64,000 nt of DNA from Saccharopolyspora_D taberi (GTDB taxonomy: Bacteria > Actinomycetota > Actinomycetes > Mycobacteriales > Pseudonocardiaceae). Position 1 is the stretch's first letter; each line of letters opens with the position of its first letter. The stretch is from the NCBI RefSeq assembly GCF_039534165.1, contig NZ_BAAAUX010000006.1, positions 104,962-168,961 on the forward strand. Direction: 5' to 3'. A program made the translations under genes and the position numbers. Below the pieces are notes generated by a model that was not told where the DNA came from, did not search any database, and saw only the letters and a program-made list of their open reading frames with translations. Below, one piece after another: positions 17,263-25,733 of the stretch.

Positions 17263-17485
17263 GTGGCCATTCTCCACGCGAAGCACGGGTCTCATGTGGA
17301 GAATCCCTAAAGGGGCGGCCGGTGATCACCCACCGTGTCGATCAGTCCGGTCAGTCGCGTTACAGGTAGTGAAGTTCCCCACCGAGGCCAGGTTCGGCCC
17401 GCGCCGCCGACTCCGGGCGAAGGTCATTTCGCCGCAACGAAAAAACCCGCCTGACCGGCTCCGACATCCGCCCCGGCCGACCGGA

Positions 17486-17511
17486 CGCGAGTTGGCTTCA
17501 ACTCGCGCTTT
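17486..17511 (+). terminator. terminator-like hairpin in the long leader of the mrp operon
   Basis: CGCGAGTT and AACTCGCG (17486-17493/17500-17507) form an 8-bp stem with loop GGCTTC followed by CTTTT, about 205 bp before the first mrp gene. The 453-bp gap 17263-17715 holds no convincing gene; an A6 tract lies near 17440. Confidence 0.45.
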
Positions 17512-17715
17512 TCGGATAACTTGGGCGCCGATCGGACCGCGCTGGACGTCTGGCCCGAGCCTTCTCAGGCGATTCGCACGCGCCGCCGTCGCGCTCGTCG
17601 GTGCATCCCGGACCGCGGTCGTCACGGTGCGCCACCGGGAACGGTGACGAACAATCCCGGTGGCCGGGGTAGCGGACTGGTCGCCGTGCTCCCGACGGAC
17701 CTTGAGGAGGTGCCC

Positions 17716-20052
17716 TTGCTCGCGTTCGTCGTCGTGCACCTGCTGGTGGCCCTGGCTCTGCCGCTCGTGGCCCGCCGCAGCACCAGGACCGCTTTCCTGG
17801 TCGCCGCGCTTCCCCCGGCCGGCGCGCTGGTCTGGGTGCTGGCCCAGGCGGGGCCGGTGGTGTCCGGGCAGGTGATCTCCGAGACGCTCGCGTGGGCACC
17901 GGCGATCGGGCTGGAGTTCCACTTCCGGCTCGACGCGCTCGCGCTGCTGATGACGATCCTGGTCTCGGGCATCGGCGCGCTGGTCCTCGTCTACTCCACC
18001 TGGTACTTCCAGTCCGGCAGCGGTGACGCCCGCCGCTCGGCCCCGCTGCTGCTGGCCTTCGCCGCCGCGATGCTCGGGCTGGTGCTCGCCGACGACCTGA
18101 TCACCGTCTACGTCTTCTGGGAACTGACCACGATCTGCTCCTTCCTGCTGGTCGGGCAGGCGGGCGTGAGCCGCGAGTCGCGGCGCTCGGCGCTGCAGGC
18201 GCTGATGATCACCACCCTCGGCGGGCTGGTGATGCTGCTGGGCTTCGTCGTCCTCGGCGAGACCGCGGGCACCTACCGGATCTCCGACCTGGTCGCGAAC
18301 CCGCCTGGCGGACCGGCGGCCGGGGTCGCCGCGATGCTGGTCCTGGTCGGCGCGTTCACCAAGTCCGCGCAGATCCCGTTCCACAACTGGCTGCCTGCCG
18401 CGATGGTCGCGCCGACGCCGATCAGCGCCTACCTGCACGCCGCGTCGATGGTCAAGGCGGGCGTGTTCCTGGTCGCCCGGCTCGGACCGGTGTTCGTCGG
18501 GGTGCCGCAGTGGTCGGTGCCGACCCTGGTGTTCGGCCTGGTGACGATGATCGTCGGCGGCTGGCGGGCGCTGTTCGAGGACGACCTCAAGAAGCTGCTC
18601 GCCTACGGCACGATCAGCCAGCTCGGCTTCGTGATGGTGCTGGTCGGCGGCGGCACCTACACAGCGGCGATCGCGGGCGCGGAGATGCTGCTCGCGCACG
18701 GCATGTTCAAGGCCGCGCTGTTCCTGGTCGTCGGCATCGTCGACCACCAGGCGGGCACTCGCAACATCCGGGAGCTGTCCGGTCTGCGGCGGAAGCTGCC
18801 GTGGGTCGCGGCCACCGCGGTGGTCGCCGCGGTGTCGATGGCGGGTCTGCCGCCGATGCTGGGATTCCTCGGCAAGGAGGCCGCGTTCAGCGCGTTCCTG
18901 GACGACGGCTGGGCGCTGACCGGACTGGTCGTCGGCTCGGTGTTCACCGTCGGCTACACCGCCCGCCTGCTTTGGGGCGCGTTCGCGGACAAGCCCGGGA
19001 TGCGCCCGACCAAGGCCGCGCCCGCCGGTCCCGGTCTGGTGATCCCCGCCGCGGTCCCCGCTGCGGTGGGCGTCGTGTTCGGTGTCGCGTACCAGGTCAC
19101 CGACGCCCTGACCGCCGCGTACGCCAAGTCCTACGGCCCGGGCGACTACCACCTGGCGCTGTGGCACGGCTTCGAGTTCCCGCTGCTGTGCTCGGCGATC
19201 GCGGTCGTGGGCGGTCTGCTGGTGCACGCCCAGCGTGCCCGCCTGACCGTGCTGCGCGACGGTCTGCCGAAACCGCTGAACGCGCAGCGCGGCTACGAGC
19301 GGATCATGGCGCTGCTGGAGCGAGTCGCGGTCGGCGTCACCGGTCGTCTCCAGGTCGGTTCGCTGCCGACCTACGTCGGGATCATCCTGCTCACGGTGCT
19401 GGCGGTACCCGGATCGGCGCTGCTCGTGGGCGCGAGCATCCCGGAGGACCTGCGCCTCTACGACGACCTCCTGCAGATCCCGCTGGGGATCGTGGTGATC
19501 GTCGCCGCCGTCGCCGCGCTGCGGTCCCGGCGCAGGCTGACCGCGGTGCTGATGGTCGGCGTCGTCGGTTACGGCATCGGCGGCGTGTTCATCGTCGACG
19601 GCGGCCCGGACCTGGCGCTGGCGCAGTTCCTGGTCGAGACGCTGACCCTGGTCGCGTTCGTGTTCGTGCTGCGCAGGCTGCCCGCCCGGTTCTCGGAGAC
19701 CGAGCGGACCCTGCGGCTGCCGAAGGTGCTCATCGCCGTCGCCGCCGGGACGTTCATGGCCTTCGCCGCGATGATCTTCAGCTCGGCCCGCCAGGCACCG
19801 CCGGTCAGTGCCGAGTACGTCGCGGGCGCCGAGCACGGGGCCGGGGCGACCAACGTCGTCAACGCGATCATCGTCGACTTCCGCGCCTTCGACACCGTCG
19901 GCGAGATCTCGGTCCTGGCCGTCGCCGCCACCGGCGTGGCCAGCCTGATCCTCGCGTCCCGCTTCGAACGCCGGAAGCGCAGCACCCGGGCGCCCGTCGC
20001 GGTCGCACCGCGGCGGGCGGAGCCCCAGCAGAAGGAGGAGGTGCGCGATTGA
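17716..20052 (+). CDS. mrpA: Mrp Na+/H+ antiporter subunit A
   Basis: A polytopic protein of 778 residues, standard for MrpA. The N-terminal two thirds is NuoL-like, with WYFQSG, FWELTTICSFLLVG and FHNWLPAAMVAPTPISAYLHAA. The C-terminal part carries the MrpB-like/DUF4040 helices (GGPDLALAQFLVETLTLVAFV). TTG 17716 is chosen because GAGGAGG at 17704-17710 gives 5-nt spacing and the protein then begins LLAFVVVHLL. It starts the seven-gene operon; its stop overlaps the next start (TTGA). The complex exports sodium in exchange for protons. Confidence 0.93.
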   Translation: MLAFVVVHLLVALALPLVARRSTRTAFLVAALPPAGALVWVLAQAGPVVSGQVISETLAWAPAIGLEFHFRLDALALLMTILVSGIGALVLVYSTWYFQSGSGDARRSAPLLLAFAAAMLGLVLADDLITVYVFWELTTICSFLLVGQAGVSRESRRSALQALMITTLGGLVMLLGFVVLGETAGTYRISDLVANPPGGPAAGVAAMLVLVGAFTKSAQIPFHNWLPAAMVAPTPISAYLHAASMVKAGVFLVARLGPVFVGVPQWSVPTLVFGLVTMIVGGWRALFEDDLKKLLAYGTISQLGFVMVLVGGGTYTAAIAGAEMLLAHGMFKAALFLVVGIVDHQAGTRNIRELSGLRRKLPWVAATAVVAAVSMAGLPPMLGFLGKEAAFSAFLDDGWALTGLVVGSVFTVGYTARLLWGAFADKPGMRPTKAAPAGPGLVIPAAVPAAVGVVFGVAYQVTDALTAAYAKSYGPGDYHLALWHGFEFPLLCSAIAVVGGLLVHAQRARLTVLRDGLPKPLNAQRGYERIMALLERVAVGVTGRLQVGSLPTYVGIILLTVLAVPGSALLVGASIPEDLRLYDDLLQIPLGIVVIVAAVAALRSRRRLTAVLMVGVVGYGIGGVFIVDGGPDLALAQFLVETLTLVAFVFVLRRLPARFSETERTLRLPKVLIAVAAGTFMAFAAMIFSSARQAPPVSAEYVAGAEHGAGATNVVNAIIVDFRAFDTVGEISVLAVAATGVASLILASRFERRKRSTRAPVAVAPRRAEPQQKEEVRD

Positions 20053-20591
20053 CCCCCGACACCAAGACCGTCCCCTGGACCAGCTGGGACGTGCCGAGCG
20101 AGCGGTTCCTGCTCTCCGGCCACCTGCGGGCCGGGCAGGAGCGGACCGTGCTGCTGGAGCTGACCGCCCGGATCGTGTTCCCGACCGTGCTGGTGCTGTC
20201 GCTCTACCTGCTGTTCGCCGGGCACGACCGCGCGGGCGGCGGGTTCAGCGGCGGCCTGGTGGCCGGGCAGGCGTTCGTGCTGCGCTACCTGGCCGGTGGC
20301 CGGCTCGACGACAGCGCCCGGATCCCGCTGCGCCCGCCGGTGCTCATCGGGATCGGCCTGACCATCGCGGTCCTGGCCAGCTTCATGCCGCTGCTGTTCG
20401 GCGGCGGCCTGCTGGAGAGCGCGATCTACAAGTTCACCGTCCCGGTGCTCGGCCAGATCAAGGTCGTCACCAGCATCGTGCTCGACGTCGGGGTGTTCCT
20501 GCTGATCATCGGTGTGGTGCTGGACCTGCTGCGCACGCTGGGCTCGGGCGTCGAGGCCGACGCCCTGGCCGCCGCCAGGGGGGTCCGATGA
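20049..20591 (+). CDS. mrpB: Mrp antiporter subunit B
   Basis: A 180-residue membrane protein with the MnhB core: LLELTARIVFPTVLVLSLYLLFAGHD, then AGGGFSGGLVAGQAF, then IKVVTSIVLDVGVFLLIIGVV. The N-terminal 35 residues are soluble. TTG 20049 overlaps the mrpA stop and follows GGAGGAGG. Translation is probably coupled to mrpA. It is an obligatory partner in the Mrp complex. Confidence 0.92.
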   Translation: MTPDTKTVPWTSWDVPSERFLLSGHLRAGQERTVLLELTARIVFPTVLVLSLYLLFAGHDRAGGGFSGGLVAGQAFVLRYLAGGRLDDSARIPLRPPVLIGIGLTIAVLASFMPLLFGGGLLESAIYKFTVPVLGQIKVVTSIVLDVGVFLLIIGVVLDLLRTLGSGVEADALAAARGVR

Positions 20592-21001
20592 CGATCAACC
20601 TGACGATGACCGTCGTGCTGGCGGTGCTGTACTCGGTCGGCTTCTACCTGATCATGCAGCGGTCGCTGATGCGGATCCTGATCGGCATCGTGATCCTCGG
20701 CCACGGCGCGAACCTGATGCTGCAGACCGTCGGCGGCCCGCCCGGCTACCCGGTGATGATCGGCACCGCCCCGCCGGAGCAGATGGCCGACCCGCTGCCG
20801 CAGGCGCTCGCGCTGACCGCGATCGTGATCACCTTCGCGCTCACCACGTTCCTGCTCGCCCTGGCCTACCGGTCCTGGATGCTGCTCGGCCACGACGAGG
20901 TCCAGGACGACATCGAGGACCGCCGGATCATGCGGCTGGAGCGCAGGCTCGCCGAGTCCGAGGAGTCCGAGGAAGAGCTGGAGACGGAGGCGACCCGATG
21001 A
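20588..21001 (+). CDS. mrpC: Mrp antiporter subunit C (NuoK-like)
   Basis: A 137-residue protein with three transmembrane helices, homologous to NuoK: GFYLIMQRSLMRILIGIVILGHGANL and ALALTAIVITFALTTFLLALAY (given only as landmarks). An acidic C-terminal tail (ESEESEEELETEATR) is charged and cytoplasmic. ATG 20588 overlaps the mrpB stop by four bases (ATGA). The tail is longer than in many MrpC proteins. Confidence 0.92.
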   Translation: MTINLTMTVVLAVLYSVGFYLIMQRSLMRILIGIVILGHGANLMLQTVGGPPGYPVMIGTAPPEQMADPLPQALALTAIVITFALTTFLLALAYRSWMLLGHDEVQDDIEDRRIMRLERRLAESEESEEELETEATR

Positions 21002-22533
21002 CCGTCCTGGTCGCCCTGCCGGTGCTGCTGCCGCTGGCCGCCGCCGCGCTGTCGATGGCGCTGGGCCGCTTCGCCGACGTGCAGCGGGTGCTCGGCATCG
21101 TCGTGCTCGGCGCGATCATCGTCGACGCGGGCGTCCTGCTGCACGCCGCCGACACGCAGGGCCCGCTGGTCCTGCAGATGGGCGGCTGGCCGGCGCCGAT
21201 CGGGATCAGCCTGGTCGCCGACCGGCTCTCGGCGCTGCTGCTGCTGGTCTCGTCGGTGGTGACGTTCGCGGTGCTGATCTACTCGATCGGCCAGCGCGTC
21301 GCCGACTACGGCCGGGAGCGCTCCAGCACCACGTTCCACCCGATGTACCTGATGCTGTGCGCCGGGGTGTCGCTGGCCTACCTCACGGGCGACCTGTTCA
21401 ACCTGTTCGTCGCCTTCGAGATCATGCTGTCCTCGTCGTACGTGCTGATCACGCGGCGCACCACGAGCGTGCGGATCCGCGCGGGCATGACCTACACGAT
21501 CGTCAGCCTGGTCTCGTCGCTGCTGTTCATCACGATGATCGCGCTGGTCTACGCCTCGACCGGCACGATCAACCTGGCCGACCTGGGCACCAAGGTCGGC
21601 AGGCTGCCGGAGGGCCTGACCGTGGCGCTGGGCCTGCTGGTGGTGATCGTCTTCGGGGTCAAGGCCGCGATGGTGCCGCTGCACTTCTGGCTGCCCGACA
21701 GCTACCCGACCGCACCGGCGCCGGTCACCGCCGTGTTCGCCGGCCTGCTGACCAAGGTCGGCATCTACGCGCTGATCCGCACCCAGACGCTGGTGTTCCA
21801 CCACCACGAGAGCTGGAAGCTGATGCTGGGCATCGCGCTGGTGACCATGATCGTCGGCGCGCTCGGCGCGCTGGCCCAGAACGACCTCAACCGGATGCTG
21901 TCCTTCCTGCTGGTCAGCCACATCGGCTACATGCTGTTCGGCCTCGGCGTCTACAACGTGGTCGGGCTGACCGGCGTGATCCTCTACGTCGTCCACCACA
22001 TCACCGTGCAGGCGACGCTGTTCCTGGTCAGCGGTCTGATCACGCGGCACACCGGCACGGTGGCGCTGAGCCGGATGGGCGGCCTGGCCAAGGCGTCGCC
22101 GCTGGTGGCGGTGCTGTTCGCGCTGCCTGCGCTGGCGCTGTCCGGGGTGCCGCCGTTCTCCGGCTTCGTCGCCAAGCTGGCACTGCTCCAGGCGGGCGTC
22201 GGGGCCGGGACGATCGCGGCGTACGCCGTCACCGCCGGGGCGGTGTTCACCAGCCTGCTGACGGTGTACGCGATGGCGCGGGTGTGGACGCGGGCGTTCT
22301 GGGGCCAGGTCCGCGCGCCCGAGCCCGACCCGGACCCGACCGACGAGCTCGTGGTGGGCACCGGCACCTCGTCGCCCCCGATGGTGGTGGCCAGCGGCGT
22401 GCTGGTGGTGGCCAGCGTGGTGATCGCGGTGCTCGCCGGACCGCTGGCCGAGGTCAGCGAACGCGCGGCGACCGATCTCATGCACGGCGAGGCGTACCGG
22501 ACGGCCGTGCTGGGAGGTGTCGCCCATGAGTAG
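20998..22533 (+). CDS. mrpD: Mrp antiporter subunit D (NuoM/N-like)
   Basis: A 511-residue polytopic antiporter-like subunit with about 14 helices. Conserved segments include DLFNLFVAFEIMLSSSYVL, PLHFWLPDSYPTAPAPVTAVFAGLLTK, SHIGYMLFG and HITVQATLFLVSG; the Glu in the FEIML helix and the Lys in VKAAMVPLHFW correspond to the proton-channel residues of complex I homologues. ATG 20998 overlaps the mrpC stop (ATGA). Confidence 0.93.
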   Translation: MTVLVALPVLLPLAAAALSMALGRFADVQRVLGIVVLGAIIVDAGVLLHAADTQGPLVLQMGGWPAPIGISLVADRLSALLLLVSSVVTFAVLIYSIGQRVADYGRERSSTTFHPMYLMLCAGVSLAYLTGDLFNLFVAFEIMLSSSYVLITRRTTSVRIRAGMTYTIVSLVSSLLFITMIALVYASTGTINLADLGTKVGRLPEGLTVALGLLVVIVFGVKAAMVPLHFWLPDSYPTAPAPVTAVFAGLLTKVGIYALIRTQTLVFHHHESWKLMLGIALVTMIVGALGALAQNDLNRMLSFLLVSHIGYMLFGLGVYNVVGLTGVILYVVHHITVQATLFLVSGLITRHTGTVALSRMGGLAKASPLVAVLFALPALALSGVPPFSGFVAKLALLQAGVGAGTIAAYAVTAGAVFTSLLTVYAMARVWTRAFWGQVRAPEPDPDPTDELVVGTGTSSPPMVVASGVLVVASVVIAVLAGPLAEVSERAATDLMHGEAYRTAVLGGVAHE

Positions 22534-23071
22534 GCGCAGCCGCTTGATCCGCAAGCTGCCGCTCGTCGGCTGGCTGACCGTGGTCTGGGTGATGCTCTGG
22601 GGCACCCTCGATCCGGGCACGGTGTTCTTCGGCGTTGTCGTGGCGCTGCTCGTGATCGTGCTGTTCCCGATGCCGTCGATCACCACCAACATCGTGGTCC
22701 GGCCGCTGCGGGTGCTGAACCTGGCGCTCTACCTGGCCTGGGACCTGCTGATCTCCACGCTCCGGGTGGCCTGGCAGGCGGTCCGCCACGGTCCGGGAAC
22801 CAGGGCGGGCATCGTCGCGGTGACCATGCTGACCGACTCCGACCACCTGGTCGCGATGACCGCCAACGCGATCTCGCTGGCGCCGGGCAAGTTCGTCATG
22901 CAGATCGACCGCGCCAACCGCATCTGCTACGTCTACGCGCTCGGCATGCGCGCCGAGGACGCCGAAACGGTGCGCCGCGAAACCCTCCGCCTGGAGGCGA
23001 AGGTCGTGCGCGCGGTCGGTTCGGCGGCCGACGTCGCGCTGGTCGAGGCGCACCGGAGAGGGGAGGGCTGA
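22526..23071 (+). CDS. mrpE: Mrp antiporter subunit E
   Basis: A 181-residue protein of the MnhE family, with two or three N-terminal helices (VGWLTVVWVMLWGTLDPGT, GVVVALLVIVLFPM) and a soluble C-terminal alpha/beta region (TANAISLAPGKFVMQID). ATG 22526 follows GGAGG at 22513-22517 and overlaps the end of mrpD by eight bases. Confidence 0.9.
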   Translation: MSRRSRLIRKLPLVGWLTVVWVMLWGTLDPGTVFFGVVVALLVIVLFPMPSITTNIVVRPLRVLNLALYLAWDLLISTLRVAWQAVRHGPGTRAGIVAVTMLTDSDHLVAMTANAISLAPGKFVMQIDRANRICYVYALGMRAEDAETVRRETLRLEAKVVRAVGSAADVALVEAHRRGEG

Positions 23072-23074
23072 GCC

Positions 23075-23341
23075 GTGGCGGTGGTGTTCGCCGTGACCTT
23101 CGGACTGCTGGCGGTGGCCGGGATGCTGGTGCTCGTCCGGCTGCTACGAGGAAAGTCCACATTGGACCGGATCGTGTCGGTGGACGTGTTCGTGACGCTG
23201 ATCGTGGCGGCGGCCTGCGTCGGGATGGGCTACCTGCGGGACGGCTCGAACCTGGCGCTGCTGCTGACCTTCGCGCTGCTGGCCTTCATCGGCTCGGTCA
23301 GCGCGACCCGCCTGGTCGAGCGGAAGGAGCCGTACCGGTGA
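23075..23341 (+). CDS. mrpF: Mrp antiporter subunit F
   Basis: An 88-residue protein with three helices, the MnhF length. The signature GKSTLDRIVSVDVFVTL lies at about 28-44 and SNLALLLTFALLAFIGSVSATR at the end. GTG 23075 lies 3 bp after the mrpE stop, with GGGGAGGG just upstream. Confidence 0.9.
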   Translation: MAVVFAVTFGLLAVAGMLVLVRLLRGKSTLDRIVSVDVFVTLIVAAACVGMGYLRDGSNLALLLTFALLAFIGSVSATRLVERKEPYR

Positions 23342-23691
23342 GCTGGACCGACGTGATCTCCGCGGTGCTGATGATCGGCGGCGCGCTGTCCTGCCTGCTC
23401 GGCGCGATCGGGCTGCTGAGCTTCCCGGACGTCGCCGCCCGTCTCCAGGCCGCCACCAAGCCGCAGACCCTGGGGCTGATCCTCATCCTGATCGGCACCG
23501 CCGTGCAGCTGGGTTTCCCGGACGCGCTGGCGCTCGCGCTGGTCGGGCTGTTCCAGACGCTGACCGCGCCGGTGGTCGCCCAGCTGGCGGGCCGCAGCGC
23601 TTACAGCACCGGCGCGATCCGCCGCGACACGCTCGTCATCGACGAGCTGGGCGAGCGGCTGGCCAGGGAGGGCAAGCAGCTCAACCGCTGA
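23338..23691 (+). CDS. mrpG: Mrp antiporter subunit G
   Basis: A 117-residue MnhG-type protein with three helices: VISAVLMIGGALSCLLGAIG, then LLSFPDVAARLQAATKPQTLG, then ALALVGLFQTLTAPVVAQ. GTG 23338 overlaps the mrpF stop (GTGA). It is the last gene of the seven-gene Mrp operon. Its 3' end overlaps a convergent small gene by 11 bp. Confidence 0.9.
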   Translation: MSWTDVISAVLMIGGALSCLLGAIGLLSFPDVAARLQAATKPQTLGLILILIGTAVQLGFPDALALALVGLFQTLTAPVVAQLAGRSAYSTGAIRRDTLVIDELGERLAREGKQLNR

Positions 23692-23953
23692 GCGGCGGTG
23701 CCGCCCGCGCGCGCTCCAGCAGCGCCCGGACGGCGTCGACCGCTTCGGCGTCCCGGTCGGCCAGCCAGGTCAGCGTGTCCTGGTCCCGGTTGTCGAGGTC
23801 GAGCCCGGCGAGCGGAGCGCGGAGTGCCTGGAGGTGCTCCATTACCCGGTTGCTGCGCCCTTCCCGCGTGAGCGGGTGGCCGTTGCGCGCGGGGATCAGG
23901 TTCAACGGGTGCCGCCGCCGCAGCGCGGTGAGCGCATCGATCGACATGTTCAT
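23681..23953 (-). CDS. small hypothetical protein
   Basis: A 90-residue, arginine- and leucine-rich soluble protein with no recognised domain. It contains RRRHPLNLIPARNGHPLTREGRSNRVMEHLQ, of which the central PARNGHPLTREG part is distinctive, and a predicted helical C-terminus. ATG 23953 has GGAG 7 nt upstream. It overlaps the end of mrpG in the convergent direction, so expression could interfere with mrpG mRNA ends. Coding bias looks genuine but function is unknown. Confidence 0.55.
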   Translation of the reverse strand: MNMSIDALTALRRRHPLNLIPARNGHPLTREGRSNRVMEHLQALRAPLAGLDLDNRDQDTLTWLADRDAEAVDAVRALLERARAAPPLSG

Positions 23954-24048
23954 GTGCCCGCTCCTCGCCTGTCCCTGTCCAGGGGAGCCGGGCGCCCCTT
24001 CGGCTGGAAGGGGAGAAAGTCCCGCGCGGTTTCGGGCAGAGTGGTGTC

Positions 24049-24969
24049 GTGCATGATCTCCTGCCCGCCGGGCTCCTGTCCGAGATGCGGCGCAACGATT
24101 CCCAACGGGACTGGCTGGAAGCGCTGCCCGGAATGATCCGGGACCTGCGGCGGACCTGGTCGCTGCGGCTCGGGCCGCCGTTCCAGGGCGGTAGCTGCTC
24201 GTGGGTCGCCCCGGTCGAGCGGCGCGACGGCGCGCGGGCCGTCCTGAAGATCACCTGGCCGCACCGCGAAGCCGCGGGCGAGGCCGACGCGCTGGAGGTG
24301 TGGGACGGCGCGGGAGCGGTCCGGCTGCTTGACCACGACCGGGAGCGCTACGCGCTGCTCATCGAGCGCTGCGAACCGGGAACGGAGCTGGGCGAGGACC
24401 CGGGTCCGGCCGAGGACCGCCTGATCGCCGGCGCCCAGGTGCTGCGCGGCCTCTGGTGCCCGCCGTCGCCGGAGGCGCGGCTGGAGCGGGTGGCCGACGT
24501 CGCGGCCGAATGGGCGGATCTGATCGAGGAGCGGATGGACCGCCACCGCCCGGACCTCGATCCCGGTCTGGTCGCGCTGGGCGCCGGTCTGCTCCGCGAT
24601 CTCCCGCGCACCGCCGCGCGCGAGGTCGTCGTGCACGGCGACTTCAACCCGGGCAACGTGCTCGCGTCCGGGCGGGGCGGCTGGCTGGCCATCGACCCCA
24701 AGCCGATGGTCGGCGACCCCGCCTACGACCCGTGGCCGCTGGTCGAGCAGATCGACGACCCGTTCGAGCACGACGATCCCGAGCAGGTCCTCCGGAACCG
24801 GTTCGCGCTGGTCGCCGACGTCCTCGGCGAGGACCCGCGGCGGCTCCAGGCGTGGGCGGCGGCGCGCGACATCGAGAACGCCCTCTGGTGCGTCGAGCAC
24901 GGCGAAGCCGACGGCGCGGTGGAGGCGATGGAGTCGGGCCGGCTGCTCGCCGACCTGGCAGGGGTGTGA
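24049..24969 (+). CDS. aminoglycoside/hydroxyurea kinase-family phosphotransferase (APH(6)-like)
   Basis: A 306-residue kinase of the PF04655 type that includes streptomycin 6-phosphotransferases. The nucleotide-binding region has GGSCSWVAPV and AVLKITWP. The catalytic loop is HGDFNPGN at 196-203 and the metal-binding segment is IDPKPMVGDPAYD at about 215-227. GTG 24049 starts the family-typical N-terminus. It is monocistronic. It could inactivate an aminoglycoside by phosphorylation, but many actinobacterial members have unknown physiological substrates. Confidence 0.82.
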   Translation: MHDLLPAGLLSEMRRNDSQRDWLEALPGMIRDLRRTWSLRLGPPFQGGSCSWVAPVERRDGARAVLKITWPHREAAGEADALEVWDGAGAVRLLDHDRERYALLIERCEPGTELGEDPGPAEDRLIAGAQVLRGLWCPPSPEARLERVADVAAEWADLIEERMDRHRPDLDPGLVALGAGLLRDLPRTAAREVVVHGDFNPGNVLASGRGGWLAIDPKPMVGDPAYDPWPLVEQIDDPFEHDDPEQVLRNRFALVADVLGEDPRRLQAWAAARDIENALWCVEHGEADGAVEAMESGRLLADLAGV

Positions 24970-25107
24970 GAGTCGTTGCAACGTTCCGGGACAATTCGGA
25001 CGCATTCGGTTACCGGCCGACCCTCGTATGATCAAATGAACCCGGTAAGGGTGACCACGTCGGTGTTACTGGGCAACGCTGTGCTCGCGGAAGGGTGTGG
25101 AACCACC

Positions 25108-25380
25108 ATGCGGCGAACAGGCCATGCGCTCGCAGTCCTGCTGATCGGGTGGCTGCTGGTCTTCGCGCCTCCGGCGCTGGCCGAGCCCGCACCGGCTCCG
25201 GCCGCGACCGTCGCGGTCACCCAGGCGCCGCCGGCCGCGCCGGAGCAGCAGCCGCAGCCGCCCGACCGCCAGCGGCTGGCGATCGGGGTGACCGGGCTGG
25301 TGCTGATCGCGGTGGTGCTGTTCTCCCGCAAGCTCCGCAACAAGCCGGTCCTGTTCTTCACCTTCAAGAAGAAGTCGTAG
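25108..25380 (+). CDS. small secreted or membrane-anchored protein
   Basis: A 90-residue protein with a signal peptide (RRTGHALAVLLIGWLLVF, cleavage probably after PALA), a Pro/Ala/Gln-rich extracellular stretch, one transmembrane helix at about 58-74 (IGVTGLVLIAVVLF) and a basic tail ending TFKKKS. ATG 25108 directly precedes the signal peptide and an AAGGG motif lies about 15 nt upstream. No domain is recognised; the topology suggests a type I single-pass protein of about 5 kDa after processing. Confidence 0.65.
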   Translation: MRRTGHALAVLLIGWLLVFAPPALAEPAPAPAATVAVTQAPPAAPEQQPQPPDRQRLAIGVTGLVLIAVVLFSRKLRNKPVLFFTFKKKS

Positions 25381-25495
25381 GCCGCGAGAAGAGTCCGACC
25401 GGTCTGTTTTCACGACATTCTTTCGGAAGATTTCCGGCCTTGGACTAGACCTGACGACGAACCTGTGGGATTTTCACAACTGACTGCGGGTTGTC

Positions 25496-25733
25496 GGCGA
25501 GGTGGCGACCTCGCCCGCCCGCTCTGCCCAGACCCGCGAGAGGCCGGGGCGTGCCGCCCCCACAGACGTGGGTCGGCACCGGGAAGCCCCCCGACCGGTG
25601 CCGGCCCACACCCTCGCGGTCTTCGGTCCGGCTGAAGCGGTCCAGGCCACTCACCGCAGGACCCCTACCGGTGGCCTTCCCAGGGTGTGGGCCCGCCCAC
25701 GACGACCCTCCGGATCGTGCAGGATGGCGGCAA
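25496..25733 (+). ncRNA. strongly structured leader RNA upstream of the M20 amidohydrolase operon
   Basis: Perfect stems seen: 25496-25503/25508-25515 (8 bp); 25546-25550/25556-25560 (5 bp); 25575-25582/25595-25602 (8 bp, with a loop holding CCCCCC); 25603-25614/25682-25693 (12 bp), which encloses 25644-25650/25671-25677 (7 bp). A competing pair 25534-25540/25613-25619 (7 bp) cannot form together with the 12-bp stem. It ends about 40 nt before the ATG. It matches no riboswitch motif I know. It could be a cis-regulator, a small RNA or an unusually structured UTR. Confidence 0.45.

Noticed and set aside
14296..17310. Plus-strand open frame of about 1000 codons
   Set aside because: It is antisense to pmmB, deoD and the Ser/Thr kinase gene, all identified by motifs.
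17371..17647. Short plus-strand ORF upstream of mrpA
   Set aside because: It spans the terminator-like hairpin, is Arg-rich, has no ribosome site and no recognisable family.
17326..19836. Minus-strand open frame of about 835 codons
   Set aside because: It is antisense to mrpA and has the Asp/Gln/His/Arg bias typical of such shadows.
25575..25602. 6C small RNA
   Set aside because: Only one hairpin has a six-C loop, whereas the 6C family has two C-rich loops in a defined arrangement; kept as an unassigned structured RNA.
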